Shown here piece by piece: positions 19,142 through 27,675 of a DNA stretch of 64,000 bases (its first letter is position 1; every line of letters starts with the position of its first letter). The notes beneath the pieces were generated by a model, which was not told where the DNA came from, ran no database searches, and saw only the letters and a program-made list of their open reading frames with translations. Source of the DNA: a bacterium. GTDB lineage: Bacteria; Zhuqueibacterota; QNDG01; JAGLOF01. The stretch is taken from positions 34,516 to 98,515 of the forward strand of contig JAFGRY010000042.1 of NCBI GenBank assembly GCA_016934955.1, written 5' to 3'. The position numbers and the translations under genes were made by a program.

Positions 19142-20491
19142 TCAGTCCGCCACTTTCACTTTCCAGAGCGATGTTGCCAGTATCAGCGATACAATCGAAG
19201 TCCCGACCCAGAACAGGATGGGAGCATCAAAATTATAATGGCGAACACCGTCCACAATCTGCGTTCCCGCCTGAATCAGGACGCCGCTGATCTGTTCCTG
19301 CAGAGCGGCGCCGAGATAGCTGAACACGCCGATAAATCCCATGGCCGCGCCGCTGACCCGCTTGGGCGCGATATCGATGGCGAAGAGACCGCCCAGGGCC
19401 GCCAGAATGCCGCTGAGACTGAATCCATAGACGACAAACGCCGCGGTGAGGATTACGGCATTGCCGGACGGCGCGAAGAAAATGACCAGCAGGGCCGCCA
19501 CTTCCAGGAGCCCGTAGGCAAGGGTCACCGGGGGTCTGCGGGCCCTGAAGAGCTTGTCTGAAATGAAACCGTAGGCCGCGCAGCCGGCGATACCGGCGAT
19601 GGTGTTGAGTCCCAGAATGCTGCCGGCTTCCACCAGCGTGTACCCCTTTGCCTCCTGCAGGTAGAGGATGCCCCAGCTGTTGATGGCGTAGCGGGTGGCG
19701 CTCATGGTGGCGCAGGCGAGCCCCAGCACCCACATGGCCGGCATTTTTAAAATCAGCAGCTGCATTCGTGTGGTGGACATGTTATTTGTGTCGGCCTTCA
19801 CCGCAGCGCCGTGATCATTCTTCCAGTCGGCAACGGGCGGCAGCCCGTAGGTCCCGGGTCTGTCCTGAAGGGCGAGGTAGAGGCTGACCGCCACGAGAAC
19901 ACAGAAGAGCCCGGGTCCGATGAAACCGGCCCGCCAGCCCCAGAGAGAAACGAGGGCGGCGGTGCCCACAAAGGTCAGTCCCTCTCCAATGGAGTGGGCC
20001 GTGCTCCAGATACCGTAATAGCGGCCCCGCTCACGGTTACTGAACCAGTGCGACATGGAAACCACGCTCGATGGAGACCCGAATCCCTGAAACCAGCCGT
20101 TGACCCCCCAGAGGAGTGCCCAGACAGTGAACCCCATGATCGAGCCCATTGCGAGGTTGATCAGGGCAGAGACAAGCAGTCCGAAGGAAAAATACTTCTT
20201 GATATTGGCATGGTCGGCGAGGAAGCCGTTGGTCAGCCTTCCGAACGCGTACGTATAGAAAAAGGCGGATCCGATAACGCCGAGCTGCTCCGGGGAGAGC
20301 AATCCGGCATCGATCACCGGCTTTTTGATCACCGACATCGCCAGTCTGCAGGTATAGGTGAACCCGTATCCCAGGGTAATGGCGATCATGACGGCCAGTC
20401 GCTTCCTTCGGAAGAGACGGTCTATCAGCGCCTTATCCGTTATCCGCGGCTTGTCCGGTCCTGTCTTGAAAAAAACGAAGGGATTATACAT
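19142..20491 (-). CDS. Organophosphate:phosphate antiporter-type MFS transporter (copy 2)
   Basis: A 449-residue, 12-segment OPA-family protein closely related to its neighbour: it repeats GYGFTYTCRLAMSVIKKPV, FLADHANIKKYF, GFGSPSSVVSMSHWFSNRE and RGRYYGIWSTAHSIGEG almost position for position. The two genes appear to be a tandem duplication. It begins 15 bases after the stop of the Zn-dehydrogenase gene with only a weak ribosome-binding site, suggesting coupling. Divergence at polar positions (Asn/His, Gly/Ala) may mean different phosphate esters, for example different inositol phosphate isomers; this is inference. Confidence 0.88.
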   Translation of the reverse strand: MYNPFVFFKTGPDKPRITDKALIDRLFRRKRLAVMIAITLGYGFTYTCRLAMSVIKKPVIDAGLLSPEQLGVIGSAFFYTYAFGRLTNGFLADHANIKKYFSFGLLVSALINLAMGSIMGFTVWALLWGVNGWFQGFGSPSSVVSMSHWFSNRERGRYYGIWSTAHSIGEGLTFVGTAALVSLWGWRAGFIGPGLFCVLVAVSLYLALQDRPGTYGLPPVADWKNDHGAAVKADTNNMSTTRMQLLILKMPAMWVLGLACATMSATRYAINSWGILYLQEAKGYTLVEAGSILGLNTIAGIAGCAAYGFISDKLFRARRPPVTLAYGLLEVAALLVIFFAPSGNAVILTAAFVVYGFSLSGILAALGGLFAIDIAPKRVSGAAMGFIGVFSYLGAALQEQISGVLIQAGTQIVDGVRHYNFDAPILFWVGTSIVSLILATSLWKVKVAD

Positions 20492-20506
20492 GGCCCGTCC
20501 GGTTTT

Positions 20507-21556
20507 TTATGCCCAGGGGTTCAGAACCATTTTCATGGCCTGCTTCGGCAGGTTCTTCCGGCCCGCCACATCCAGTCCAACTTTTTTAAAGGCCTCTATC
20601 GCGTCTTTCAGCGGTACGGTCTCCGTGAAAAACGGCCCCATGTCCATCTTTTCCGCTTCCAGCAGGCGAATGGCCGGCAGGATGGTGTTCTGTCCGATGT
20701 AGGTGCCGAGAATCTTGATAGCGTTTCGGGTGATCTGATAGGGCGTCACCGTCGCTTCAAAACTCGAGTCCATGCCGAATGCGAGAATTTTTCCGCCCGG
20801 CGTCACATACTCCAGGGCGCTGGCCAGCTGGGTGCCCACGGCGTCGATGACGATATCCGCCTTTTTCCCGCGGGTCATATCAAGCACCGCGGCCTGAATA
20901 TCCGTGCTGTCGGGATTATAGACGGCGAATCCCATGCTTTTTGCCAGATTGAACCGCCAGGGATCGATTTCGGTCACCAGCACCCGGGTCGCGACGTTCC
21001 GGGCCATGGATGCGAACAGGTAGCCGATGGGCCCGAATCCGAGAATCACCACCAGATCCCAGGGCTGCATCTGCACCGTGTTCATGCCGTTGAGCACGGT
21101 GCCCAGGGTTTCGACCTGGGTGGCGGTGACGTCGTCCAGGGAGTCAGGAATTTTAAAGCAGACGTCTTCGGTTGCCAGACAGTACTGGGCGTAGCCGCCG
21201 TTTTGAAACACGCCCAGAGTGCGGTTTTTCAATTCGACGCACTGGGAACTGATACCGTTGCGGCAGAAATCGCAGAGACCGCAGCGGGAATTGTTGTCCA
21301 GGGCGATCCGGTCGCCCGGTTTCACGGCTGTTACCTCGCTGCCCACTTCCACAACCGTTCCGTGAAATTCGTGGCCAAGCACCACATTCGCTTTCCAGGC
21401 GTGCTTGTCCTCGACTATTTTCACATCCGAACCGCAGATGCCGCAGAGGGCCACTTTCACGATTACCTGATTCGTTTTGGTGATCCGGGGCATGGGAATC
21501 GATTCAAACTCCACTTTCCACGGTTCCTTAAAGACCATTGCTTTCATGGTTTCCAT
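20507..21556 (-). CDS. Zn-dependent alcohol/polyol dehydrogenase (second MDR enzyme of the inositol operon)
   Basis: A 349-residue medium-chain dehydrogenase of the sorbitol/threonine dehydrogenase type. The catalytic zinc region is VALCGICGSDVK with GHEFHG; the structural zinc lobe is CGLCDFCRNGISSQC. The NAD-binding loop is VVILGFGPIGYLFASM. It starts 17 bases after the epimerase stop. Besides the IolM-like enzyme this is a second polyol-oxidising candidate and may handle another inositol isomer or a later intermediate. The exact substrate is unknown. Confidence 0.82.
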   Translation of the reverse strand: METMKAMVFKEPWKVEFESIPMPRITKTNQVIVKVALCGICGSDVKIVEDKHAWKANVVLGHEFHGTVVEVGSEVTAVKPGDRIALDNNSRCGLCDFCRNGISSQCVELKNRTLGVFQNGGYAQYCLATEDVCFKIPDSLDDVTATQVETLGTVLNGMNTVQMQPWDLVVILGFGPIGYLFASMARNVATRVLVTEIDPWRFNLAKSMGFAVYNPDSTDIQAAVLDMTRGKKADIVIDAVGTQLASALEYVTPGGKILAFGMDSSFEATVTPYQITRNAIKILGTYIGQNTILPAIRLLEAEKMDMGPFFTETVPLKDAIEAFKKVGLDVAGRKNLPKQAMKMVLNPWA

Positions 21557-21573
21557 ACAAGCCTCCGTCCCCC

Positions 21574-22377
21574 TCAGGGGAACATAATGCGTAAATGTTC
21601 CATGGTTTTTCGGGATGCTGTTTCCGGATCGGGATTTGGGAGAATCTCCGCGGAAACATATCCCTCATATCCGTTACGGTACAGCGTATCCAGTACGGCC
21701 CTGAAGTCGATGTGGCCGGCGCCGGGATACCAGCGGTTTGAATCGGCCGCATGAAAATGGAACGTGTGCCCGGCGGCGTTTTCAATAGACTGAAAAATGG
21801 ATGGTTCCTCGATATTCATATGAAAAGTGTCGAGGAGCAGTCCGATCCGGGGAAGCCCGGTCTGTTTGATGAACGCCAGTGTCTCACCCACCGTGCAGAG
21901 CAGGTCCGTTTCATAGCGGTTGATCGGCTCGATGGCCAGGCGGACATCCGGCCGGTGCTGCACACATTCGGCGAGACACTCGGCCGTATGCGCGAGCGCC
22001 GATTCCCGGGTTCCGCCCGGGGGTATCTTCCCCCGGACCAGCCCGACAATCACGACGGCGCCGAGATCGGCGGCCAGATCCATCTGCAGCCGCATGCGGT
22101 CCACGGCTTTTTTCCGGATCGCCCCCTCGGGATGGGTGAACGAGAGCCCCTCTTCTCCGTAGGCCTGGCCGGTTCCGATGGCCGGCACCTCCATCCCCGT
22201 CTCCTCGAGCAGGCGGTCGAGAAGATCCCGGTCGAGACTGCGGGGATCCCGGACGGCCAGCTCCACTCCGTCGTATCCGCGCGCATGAATACCGCGGATA
22301 TTCTCTTCGATGGCGCCCTTGTAGGCAAGAGCGCTGAAGGACGCCGGCTGAGTGGAAAGAACGATTGCCAGTTTCAT
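21574..22377 (-). CDS. iolO: Sugar-acid epimerase, xylose-isomerase-like TIM barrel (IolO-like)
   Basis: A 267-residue AP-endonuclease-2/xylose-isomerase-like barrel. Metal ligands can be read as the Glu in RLAIEPINRYE, the Asp in IGLLLDTFHMN, the His in HFHAADSNRW and the Glu in GYVSAEILPNP. In Thermotoga maritima the cluster epimerase IolO (TM0416) converts 5-keto-L-gluconate to D-tagaturonate. The start is the ATG at 22377, three bases after the stop of the creatininase-family gene. The gene symbol rests on family plus operon context, not on direct sequence comparison. Confidence 0.75.
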   Translation of the reverse strand: MKLAIVLSTQPASFSALAYKGAIEENIRGIHARGYDGVELAVRDPRSLDRDLLDRLLEETGMEVPAIGTGQAYGEEGLSFTHPEGAIRKKAVDRMRLQMDLAADLGAVVIVGLVRGKIPPGGTRESALAHTAECLAECVQHRPDVRLAIEPINRYETDLLCTVGETLAFIKQTGLPRIGLLLDTFHMNIEEPSIFQSIENAAGHTFHFHAADSNRWYPGAGHIDFRAVLDTLYRNGYEGYVSAEILPNPDPETASRKTMEHLRIMFP

Positions 22378-22380
22378 CAA

Positions 22381-23475
22381 TTACAGCCCCATCTTCCTGA
22401 TGGCATAGATGGGACGCCATCCTTTGGTAAACGGCTCTTTCAGATAGGGCTTCATCTCCTCTTCCGTACGCATGGTGGTCTTTTCCAGGGGCGGGAATTT
22501 CCCGGCGGGATAGGCTTCAAGTATCTCGTCATGCAGCAGCGTCAGATAGGACAGTATGGCCGCGATGGTCCGCTTCGCCTTTTTTGCCGTGGCGATGGTA
22601 GGCCGGCCGACCACTCCTTCGGGAATGGACCCTATCTCCATGGGTCCGTGCCCCTGACCTTCCGACCAGCGGCAGGGCCGTCCAAAGGGATCGACCGCCT
22701 TGTCCATGTGACCATCGGGGAGGAATCCCTTGACCTTGGTTTCCTCGGCCAGGGACATCTCCACGTATTCCGGCGCCAGCAGCAGCATCACCGAGGTTTC
22801 AGCCTCGTCGGCATGGAAGAAATCATCATCCCAGTCGCCGCCCCGGTCCTTGGTGCGGAAAAATTCCCGTACGGCCCGGTGCCAGTCGATGGTGCGGAAG
22901 ATGCCCGGCAGGTTCCAGGTTTTCTGCAGTTCCTGAATGGCCGCTTCCAGCAGCCAGGAGTGGCCGTGATTGTTGATGAGGATGATCTTCCGGAACCCGT
23001 CGTTCCAGAGCCCCACCATGACATCGATGAGCATGCGCTTCAGCACCTCGTCTTCCAGGTGGATGGTGCCCGGCATGCCGATATGGTGATGGGGATGTCC
23101 GCCGTAATTCAGGGGTGTCCAGACCAGGTTGACCGGCGTGCCTTTTTTGGCGGTGTACCGGCGCACCCCTTCCAGAATCTGGGTCACCATGAAAGTGTCC
23201 AGCGCGGTTACAGTGTGACGGCCGTGCAGTTCCGTGCATCCGATGGGCACGAATACGATGTCGTTTTTCTTCCGGTTCTCCACTACTTTCTGCCGGATGG
23301 TGGTCTGTACATAGGTGCCCGGCTTGCCCAGCTCCGACGGCGAGGGAATGCCGTACTCGGCAAGGATGGCATCGACCTCTTTTTCCGACGCCTCCCATAT
23401 CCGCTTTTTCAAACGCCCCACCGAGGTAGCTTCGAACTGGATATCGGCCCGGTTGGATTCAAGCCATGTACTCAT
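22381..23475 (-). CDS. iolN: Creatininase-family metal hydrolase (IolN-like)
   Basis: A 364-residue protein with creatininase-superfamily metal motifs: IGCTELHGRHTVTALDTFM, GGHPHHHIGMPGTIHLED, INNHGHSWLL and FHADEAETSVMLLLAPE, which matches the family HAGExETS. These enzymes hydrolyse ring C-N or C-C bonds with two metals. In the Thermotoga pathway IolN (TM0413) opens the diketo-inositol ring to 5-keto-L-gluconate. That TM0413 belongs to this same family is my recollection and should be checked. Flanking IolM-, IolO- and IolG-like genes support the role. AAGGAG upstream of ATG 23475 sets the start. Confidence 0.72.
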   Translation of the reverse strand: MSTWLESNRADIQFEATSVGRLKKRIWEASEKEVDAILAEYGIPSPSELGKPGTYVQTTIRQKVVENRKKNDIVFVPIGCTELHGRHTVTALDTFMVTQILEGVRRYTAKKGTPVNLVWTPLNYGGHPHHHIGMPGTIHLEDEVLKRMLIDVMVGLWNDGFRKIILINNHGHSWLLEAAIQELQKTWNLPGIFRTIDWHRAVREFFRTKDRGGDWDDDFFHADEAETSVMLLLAPEYVEMSLAEETKVKGFLPDGHMDKAVDPFGRPCRWSEGQGHGPMEIGSIPEGVVGRPTIATAKKAKRTIAAILSYLTLLHDEILEAYPAGKFPPLEKTTMRTEEEMKPYLKEPFTKGWRPIYAIRKMGL

Positions 23476-23518
23476 TATGATACTCCTTTCTAATCGCACC
23501 GGTTCGTCCCGGTACTCG

Positions 23519-24700
23519 TTACGGTATGACAGTTATTTTCACTTCTTCCCGGTCGGTCTGCAACATGACCAGGTTCTCTTTGACCTCATCCAGGCCGATC
23601 TTCTTGGTGATGAGAGCTGATACATCCATGCCGGCGCTCATGGCGCTGATGACCCGGGGAAAGGTGCCGTGACCTGAATGTCCCTGGGCGCCGACCACCC
23701 GGGCGCGTCGCACCTGGAACACCTCTCCGTTGAGCGGAATGCGGTCATCGGCCCTGGCGACGATCACCACCGTGGCGTTGAGGGTCCGGCCCTCCCAGAT
23801 CACTTTCTCCACATCGTTCCAGACGACGCTGGGCAGGCCCGTGGCTTCCAGGATGAGATCCGCGCCCATCCCTTTTGTGATCTCGAGCACCGCCTCCGCG
23901 GTTCTGGTGCTCGTGGGATCGAAGGTGTGGGTGGCGCCCATGTTCTCCGCCATCTTCCTTCGGGATGCCGATGGTTCCGAAAGGATGACCGCCGTGGCCC
24001 CGGCCCGGCGCAGGATCGCGCAGGCGGCGATGCCCACGGGACCGCCGCCGAGAATCAGCACATTGTCCCCCGGACGAATCCCGCCGCCGCGCTCGATGAC
24101 CGCATTATAGGCCACCGATGTCGGTTCGACCAGGCTGCCCAGTTCCCACATCTTCCCCTCTCCGTAGCGCTCTCGCAAATCCTCCAGGCTCCAGAGGTAG
24201 CGGGCATCCATTTTAATATATTTCGCATAGGCGCCGTCTACGGAAAATCCGATCTCCTGCAGATTTTCACAGTGGTTGGGAAACCCGTCGGCGCAGGGAC
24301 GGCAGGCCGCGCACCAGACCATCTCTTCACTGCAGACCGGTTCGCCTTTCTCATAAGGTTTGCCGGTACGCTTGTTCAGGGCCGCGGACCCGGCTTCCAC
24401 CACCGCTCCGGAAAATTCATGGCCCAGGGTACAGGGAAAAGCGGTAAGACCGGGATAGTAGATGTAGCCGTCGGTATCGGTCTGCAGCATGTGCACATCG
24501 CTGCCGCAGACACCGCAGGCCTTTACTTCGATCAGCACTTCGCTGGGACCGGGAACCGGCACCTCCTTTTCCACGATCTCGATACGGGGATTCCGCCATA
24601 CCTTGCTCCCCAGATAGGTGAGTTTCCCCTCGACATCCTTGGCCCCGAGGGTGAATTCCGGTCTTGGATCCCAATCGGCAAAATTACATACAGTTTTCAT
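23519..24700 (-). CDS. iolM: Zn-dependent keto-inositol dehydrogenase (IolM-like)
   Basis: A 393-residue medium-chain dehydrogenase longer than its paralogue, with a 50-residue N-terminal extension. The catalytic zinc site is KACGVCGSDVHML with CTLGHEFSG; structural zinc cysteines are CAACRPCADGFPNHC. The NAD loop is VLILGGGPVGIAACAIL. In Thermotoga maritima IolM (TM0412) oxidises 2-keto-myo-inositol to a diketo product; the length and the neighbours (IolG-, IolN-, IolO-like) fit. AAGGAAG precedes ATG 24700 and is preferred over the upstream GTG. The assignment rests on context and family. Confidence 0.75.
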   Translation of the reverse strand: MKTVCNFADWDPRPEFTLGAKDVEGKLTYLGSKVWRNPRIEIVEKEVPVPGPSEVLIEVKACGVCGSDVHMLQTDTDGYIYYPGLTAFPCTLGHEFSGAVVEAGSAALNKRTGKPYEKGEPVCSEEMVWCAACRPCADGFPNHCENLQEIGFSVDGAYAKYIKMDARYLWSLEDLRERYGEGKMWELGSLVEPTSVAYNAVIERGGGIRPGDNVLILGGGPVGIAACAILRRAGATAVILSEPSASRRKMAENMGATHTFDPTSTRTAEAVLEITKGMGADLILEATGLPSVVWNDVEKVIWEGRTLNATVVIVARADDRIPLNGEVFQVRRARVVGAQGHSGHGTFPRVISAMSAGMDVSALITKKIGLDEVKENLVMLQTDREEVKITVIP

Positions 24701-24753
24701 GCCCACTTCCTTTCGCTATACTATTCCGCGGGGAGCTGAATCCCGCGGTACGA

Positions 24754-25764
24754 TTAATAATCCGCCACCAGTACGATGCTGTTCCGGTGCAGAGAATCGG
24801 TGGCCGCGGCCGCAATCTGCAGGCCGGCGATCCCGTCATCTATGGTGATCATGGGTTCCTTGTCGTGAATCAGGTTCTCGAGAAAGTCATTCAGCTGATT
24901 AACGTAGGCATCACCGAACCGTTCGGGAAAATAGGGAACGACATCATGGGTAACGCCGGCCTTGGTCATGATATTGATGGCGGTATCTCTGAGATATCCT
25001 GCCTGCACGGTACCCTCGGTACCCAGCACCTCCGCGCGGATATCATACCCGTAGACCCCGTTCCGGCTGATATCGATTTCTCCCAGTCTCCCGTTCTCGA
25101 AGGTCATTACCATGATCACGTTGTCGGTATCATGGACCTCCGCGATCTCCGGGTACGCCAGAATGCCGCCCACGGCGTAGACGCTCCTGACCTCCCCCAT
25201 GTACCAGCGTGCGATGTCTATATCGTGAATGGCCATATCGAGAATCTGGCCGCCGCTGTTCTCCGGGGTCAGGTATTCCAGGCTCGGCCGGTAGGGATCC
25301 CGGGATGAGCCCCGGAAGACACAGGGGGTGCCGATGGTGCCCGCATCGATTTCCCGTTTTGCCGCGGCAAAGGCCTTGTCGAAGCGGCGCATATATCCCT
25401 GCTGATAAAATATGCCGGTTTTCTCAATAACGGACTTCATCTCCCGGGCATCAGCCAGATCGAGGGTCATGGGTTTTTCACAGAAGACCGGTTTTCCTTT
25501 TTCGGCCGCGTCTACGACGATTTCCCGGTGATTTACCGTTGTTGCGGTGACAATCACCGCATCGAGACTCAGGTCATCGTTGAGGTCTTGATGCCCCGTG
25601 TACCAGTTAGGCACATCGAATTTCTCCGCGCAGGTTTTCGCCCGTTCCGGGATCAGGTCAGCCACAGCCGCAAGATTGGCCCCCGGCACCCGTGTGCTGA
25701 GGAATTCCGCGTACATCGAACCCAGACGGCCGGTTCCGATGAGCCCCACATTGATTTTTTTCAT
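24754..25764 (-). CDS. iolG: Gfo/Idh/MocA-family dehydrogenase, probable inositol 2-dehydrogenase
   Basis: A 336-residue NAD(P)-dependent oxidoreductase. The Rossmann loop is VGLIGTGRLGSMYAEFL; the conserved Lys is in FCEKPMTLDLADA and the catalytic Asp and His are in ILDMAIHDIDIARWYMG. IolG enzymes oxidise C-2 of myo-inositol to 2-keto-myo-inositol, step one of both the Bacillus and Thermotoga routes. It lies between the HAD phosphatase and IolM-like genes with gaps of about 50 bases. Other Gfo/Idh substrates cannot be excluded from sequence alone. Confidence 0.85.
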   Translation of the reverse strand: MKKINVGLIGTGRLGSMYAEFLSTRVPGANLAAVADLIPERAKTCAEKFDVPNWYTGHQDLNDDLSLDAVIVTATTVNHREIVVDAAEKGKPVFCEKPMTLDLADAREMKSVIEKTGIFYQQGYMRRFDKAFAAAKREIDAGTIGTPCVFRGSSRDPYRPSLEYLTPENSGGQILDMAIHDIDIARWYMGEVRSVYAVGGILAYPEIAEVHDTDNVIMVMTFENGRLGEIDISRNGVYGYDIRAEVLGTEGTVQAGYLRDTAINIMTKAGVTHDVVPYFPERFGDAYVNQLNDFLENLIHDKEPMITIDDGIAGLQIAAAATDSLHRNSIVLVADY

Positions 25765-25809
25765 GCATGCATCCTTTTCATTAGAACCATATACACCGGA
25801 AGGCCGCTG

Positions 25810-26484
25810 TTACCAGCCCATCCGCTCAAAAAGAGACTCGAGATACCCCGCCCCGCCGGAATTGGCCTGGGGAAAGAAAATACCGGTCCATCCGTACGCC
25901 CGGCAGCGTACGATATTTTCAAACCGGTCATCGATGAACACCGTGCCGCCGTCCAGTCTTCCCAGCGCACCCGTGACGGCCCTGAACATTTCAAACCCCG
26001 GGCTGTCCTTGACCGCACCCACCCGGCTGGAGGAGATGACCCTCTCCTCCGGGAAAAAGCGGTGAAGTCCGGCTTTCTGCATCTGTTTGCGAATCCAGAA
26101 TTCATTGTTGTTGGAACAGATAGCCATGGGAATGCCCCGTTCCGCGACGGACTCAAGCAGGGCGGTCATTCCCGCCACCGGGCATATAAAATCATCGGTC
26201 ATGGCAATGAGCTCATCGATTGAGAGGGACACCGGAAAACGGGAGCGGAACCGTTCCCAGTACTGCCGTTCCAGCGCTTCGGGTGTGTCCGTTTCGCTGC
26301 AGGGCCGAAGCTCGAATGCCCGCCAGAGAGCCGGGGCGAAGTCAGCCACTTCCTTCATATCGAGTCCGCAGACCGCCGCCACGCTCTTTTCCGGATCCAG
26401 CAGCAGGTGCTCCCAGACGTCCCGGACAAGCACACCGCCGATATCGAATACAACCGCCCCTATCGATGTCGTGTGAGGGTTCAT
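25810..26484 (-). CDS. HAD-IA phosphatase of the inositol operon
   Basis: A 224-residue HAD hydrolase with a helical cap. Motif I is VVFDIGGVLVRD, in which the usual second Asp is Gly as in some YihX-like sugar phosphatases; motif II is the Ser in AICSNNNEFW, motif III the Lys in GAVKDSPGF and motif IV FIDDRFENI. AAGGAG, which also forms the last codons of the LacI gene, sits five bases before ATG 26484, so the two genes are translationally coupled. Since the operon has phosphate-ester antiporters but no inositol monophosphatase, this enzyme may dephosphorylate imported inositol phosphate (inference). Confidence 0.78.
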   Translation of the reverse strand: MNPHTTSIGAVVFDIGGVLVRDVWEHLLLDPEKSVAAVCGLDMKEVADFAPALWRAFELRPCSETDTPEALERQYWERFRSRFPVSLSIDELIAMTDDFICPVAGMTALLESVAERGIPMAICSNNNEFWIRKQMQKAGLHRFFPEERVISSSRVGAVKDSPGFEMFRAVTGALGRLDGGTVFIDDRFENIVRCRAYGWTGIFFPQANSGGAGYLESLFERMGW

Positions 26485-26486
26485 CA

Positions 26487-27488
26487 TCACTCCTTCAGGT
26501 GGGCTTCAAGAACGATCTGATGGGGCGCCCTTTGGGGATTATTGATCGTATCGATAAGCACCTCAACCACTTTATCTCCCATGGTCTCCACCGGAAGCAC
26601 CATGTGAGAGAGAGATTTTGAGGAAAACGGGTTCACTTCACCGTCACCGATAAAGGTCAGATCGATGTCTTCTGGTATTCTGACACCGACTTCCGCGGCT
26701 GCCTTGTACACTCCCAGGGCCACGGAAAAACCGGCGGTGAAAATGATCTCCGGCAGCCGCCCGGACCGGTAGATCCGCATAAATCCTTCGTACCCGTGAG
26801 ACTTGCTGAATCCGCCCTCGATAAGCCATTCAGGTTCGATGGCGAGCCCATGATCATGCATGGCGTCTCTGAACCCCTGCAGCCGGTCCCGGCCCACGGG
26901 ATTGGTTGCATAACAGGCGAGATTGGCGATGTGTGAATACCCTTTCTCGATGGCGTGCTCGACGGTGCGGTACGCGGCCATGCGGTCATCGACCCGTACG
27001 CAGCTGACACCGGAAATATCGAGGATACGGTCGAACATCACCATCGGAATGCCCATGCGCGTCACCTTTTCGAACGCCGAGGGAGCGCTGGTGTTTTCAG
27101 TCACCGATACCAGCAGCCCGTCAACACGCATGGCCATCAGTGATTCGATGTGCTGCGCTTCCCGTTTCGGATCTTCATAGGAGACCGCCAGCAGGACTTC
27201 ATATCCGTTCCGGTACATGGCGTCATAAATCGCCTTGATAATAGTGGGATAGAAATAATCGGTGATTTTGGGGACCACCAGCCCGATAATGTGCGACCGT
27301 CTGGACGAGAGGGAGCGGGCCATCATGTTGGGCGAATAACCGCGCTCTTCAGCGAGATCCCTGACCCGCTTTTTGGTCGCGGACGAAATATCCGGATGAT
27401 CCCGCAGAGCCTTGGAAACGGTGACTCTGGATACACCAAGCTCGACGGCCAGATCATTCAGCGTTATCTGAGAGGGTTTCTTCATCAT
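26487..27488 (-). CDS. LacI-family repressor heading the inositol operon
   Basis: A 333-residue LacI/GalR regulator. The helix-turn-helix is ITLNDLAVELGVSRVTVSKAL, followed by the hinge SPNMMARSLSSRRSHIIGLV and a periplasmic-binding-protein-like effector domain. The start is the first of two adjacent ATGs at 27488 with AGGGG upstream; the longer frame from 27572 runs through a tandem repeat that looks like operator DNA. It is the promoter-proximal gene of the run down to the PfkB kinase, so it probably senses inositol or a keto-inositol and controls the whole locus. Confidence 0.88.
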   Translation of the reverse strand: MMKKPSQITLNDLAVELGVSRVTVSKALRDHPDISSATKKRVRDLAEERGYSPNMMARSLSSRRSHIIGLVVPKITDYFYPTIIKAIYDAMYRNGYEVLLAVSYEDPKREAQHIESLMAMRVDGLLVSVTENTSAPSAFEKVTRMGIPMVMFDRILDISGVSCVRVDDRMAAYRTVEHAIEKGYSHIANLACYATNPVGRDRLQGFRDAMHDHGLAIEPEWLIEGGFSKSHGYEGFMRIYRSGRLPEIIFTAGFSVALGVYKAAAEVGVRIPEDIDLTFIGDGEVNPFSSKSLSHMVLPVETMGDKVVEVLIDTINNPQRAPHQIVLEAHLKE

Positions 27489-27540
27489 ATACGCCCCTGT
27501 CAACGGTCTGATCTGCCTGATGAGGTGATAATTAAACGAT

Positions 27541-27572
27541 GACTTAATCGGTAACTTTAACGGTAACTTCAT
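27541..27572. promoter_or_regulatory. Tandem operator-like repeats upstream of the inositol LacI gene
   Basis: Two direct copies of (A/T)CGGTAACTT occur in a row, each with a nearby TTAA, giving TTAATCGGTAA and TTAACGGTAA. The second is a near-palindrome around a central CG, as in LacI-family operators. They lie 53-84 bases before the chosen start codon. Binding by this repressor is inference. Confidence 0.4.
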
Positions 27573-27675
27573 GATAAAAAAACATTCCTACATTGTCAAG
27601 GACATTTTTACGATATCAGGAAAAATTTTGTAATTACGCAAGCGATCCGCTATACGCTGTTCCAGCGATCGCGCG

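Noticed and set aside
17744..20491. Assembly duplication explaining the two adjacent antiporters
   Set aside because: The two proteins differ at many positions along their whole length, so they are true paralogues.
19811..23493. Plus-strand frames of 647 and 580 codons opposite the antiporter, dehydrogenase, epimerase and creatininase-family genes
   Set aside because: They lie antisense to five clear enzyme and transporter genes and show no domains or ribosome-binding sites.
16829..27488. Classical Bacillus-type inositol pathway (IolB, IolC, IolD, IolE, IolJ)
   Set aside because: No thiamine-dependent hydrolase, IolB isomerase or aldolase is present; the set fits the Thermotoga route instead.
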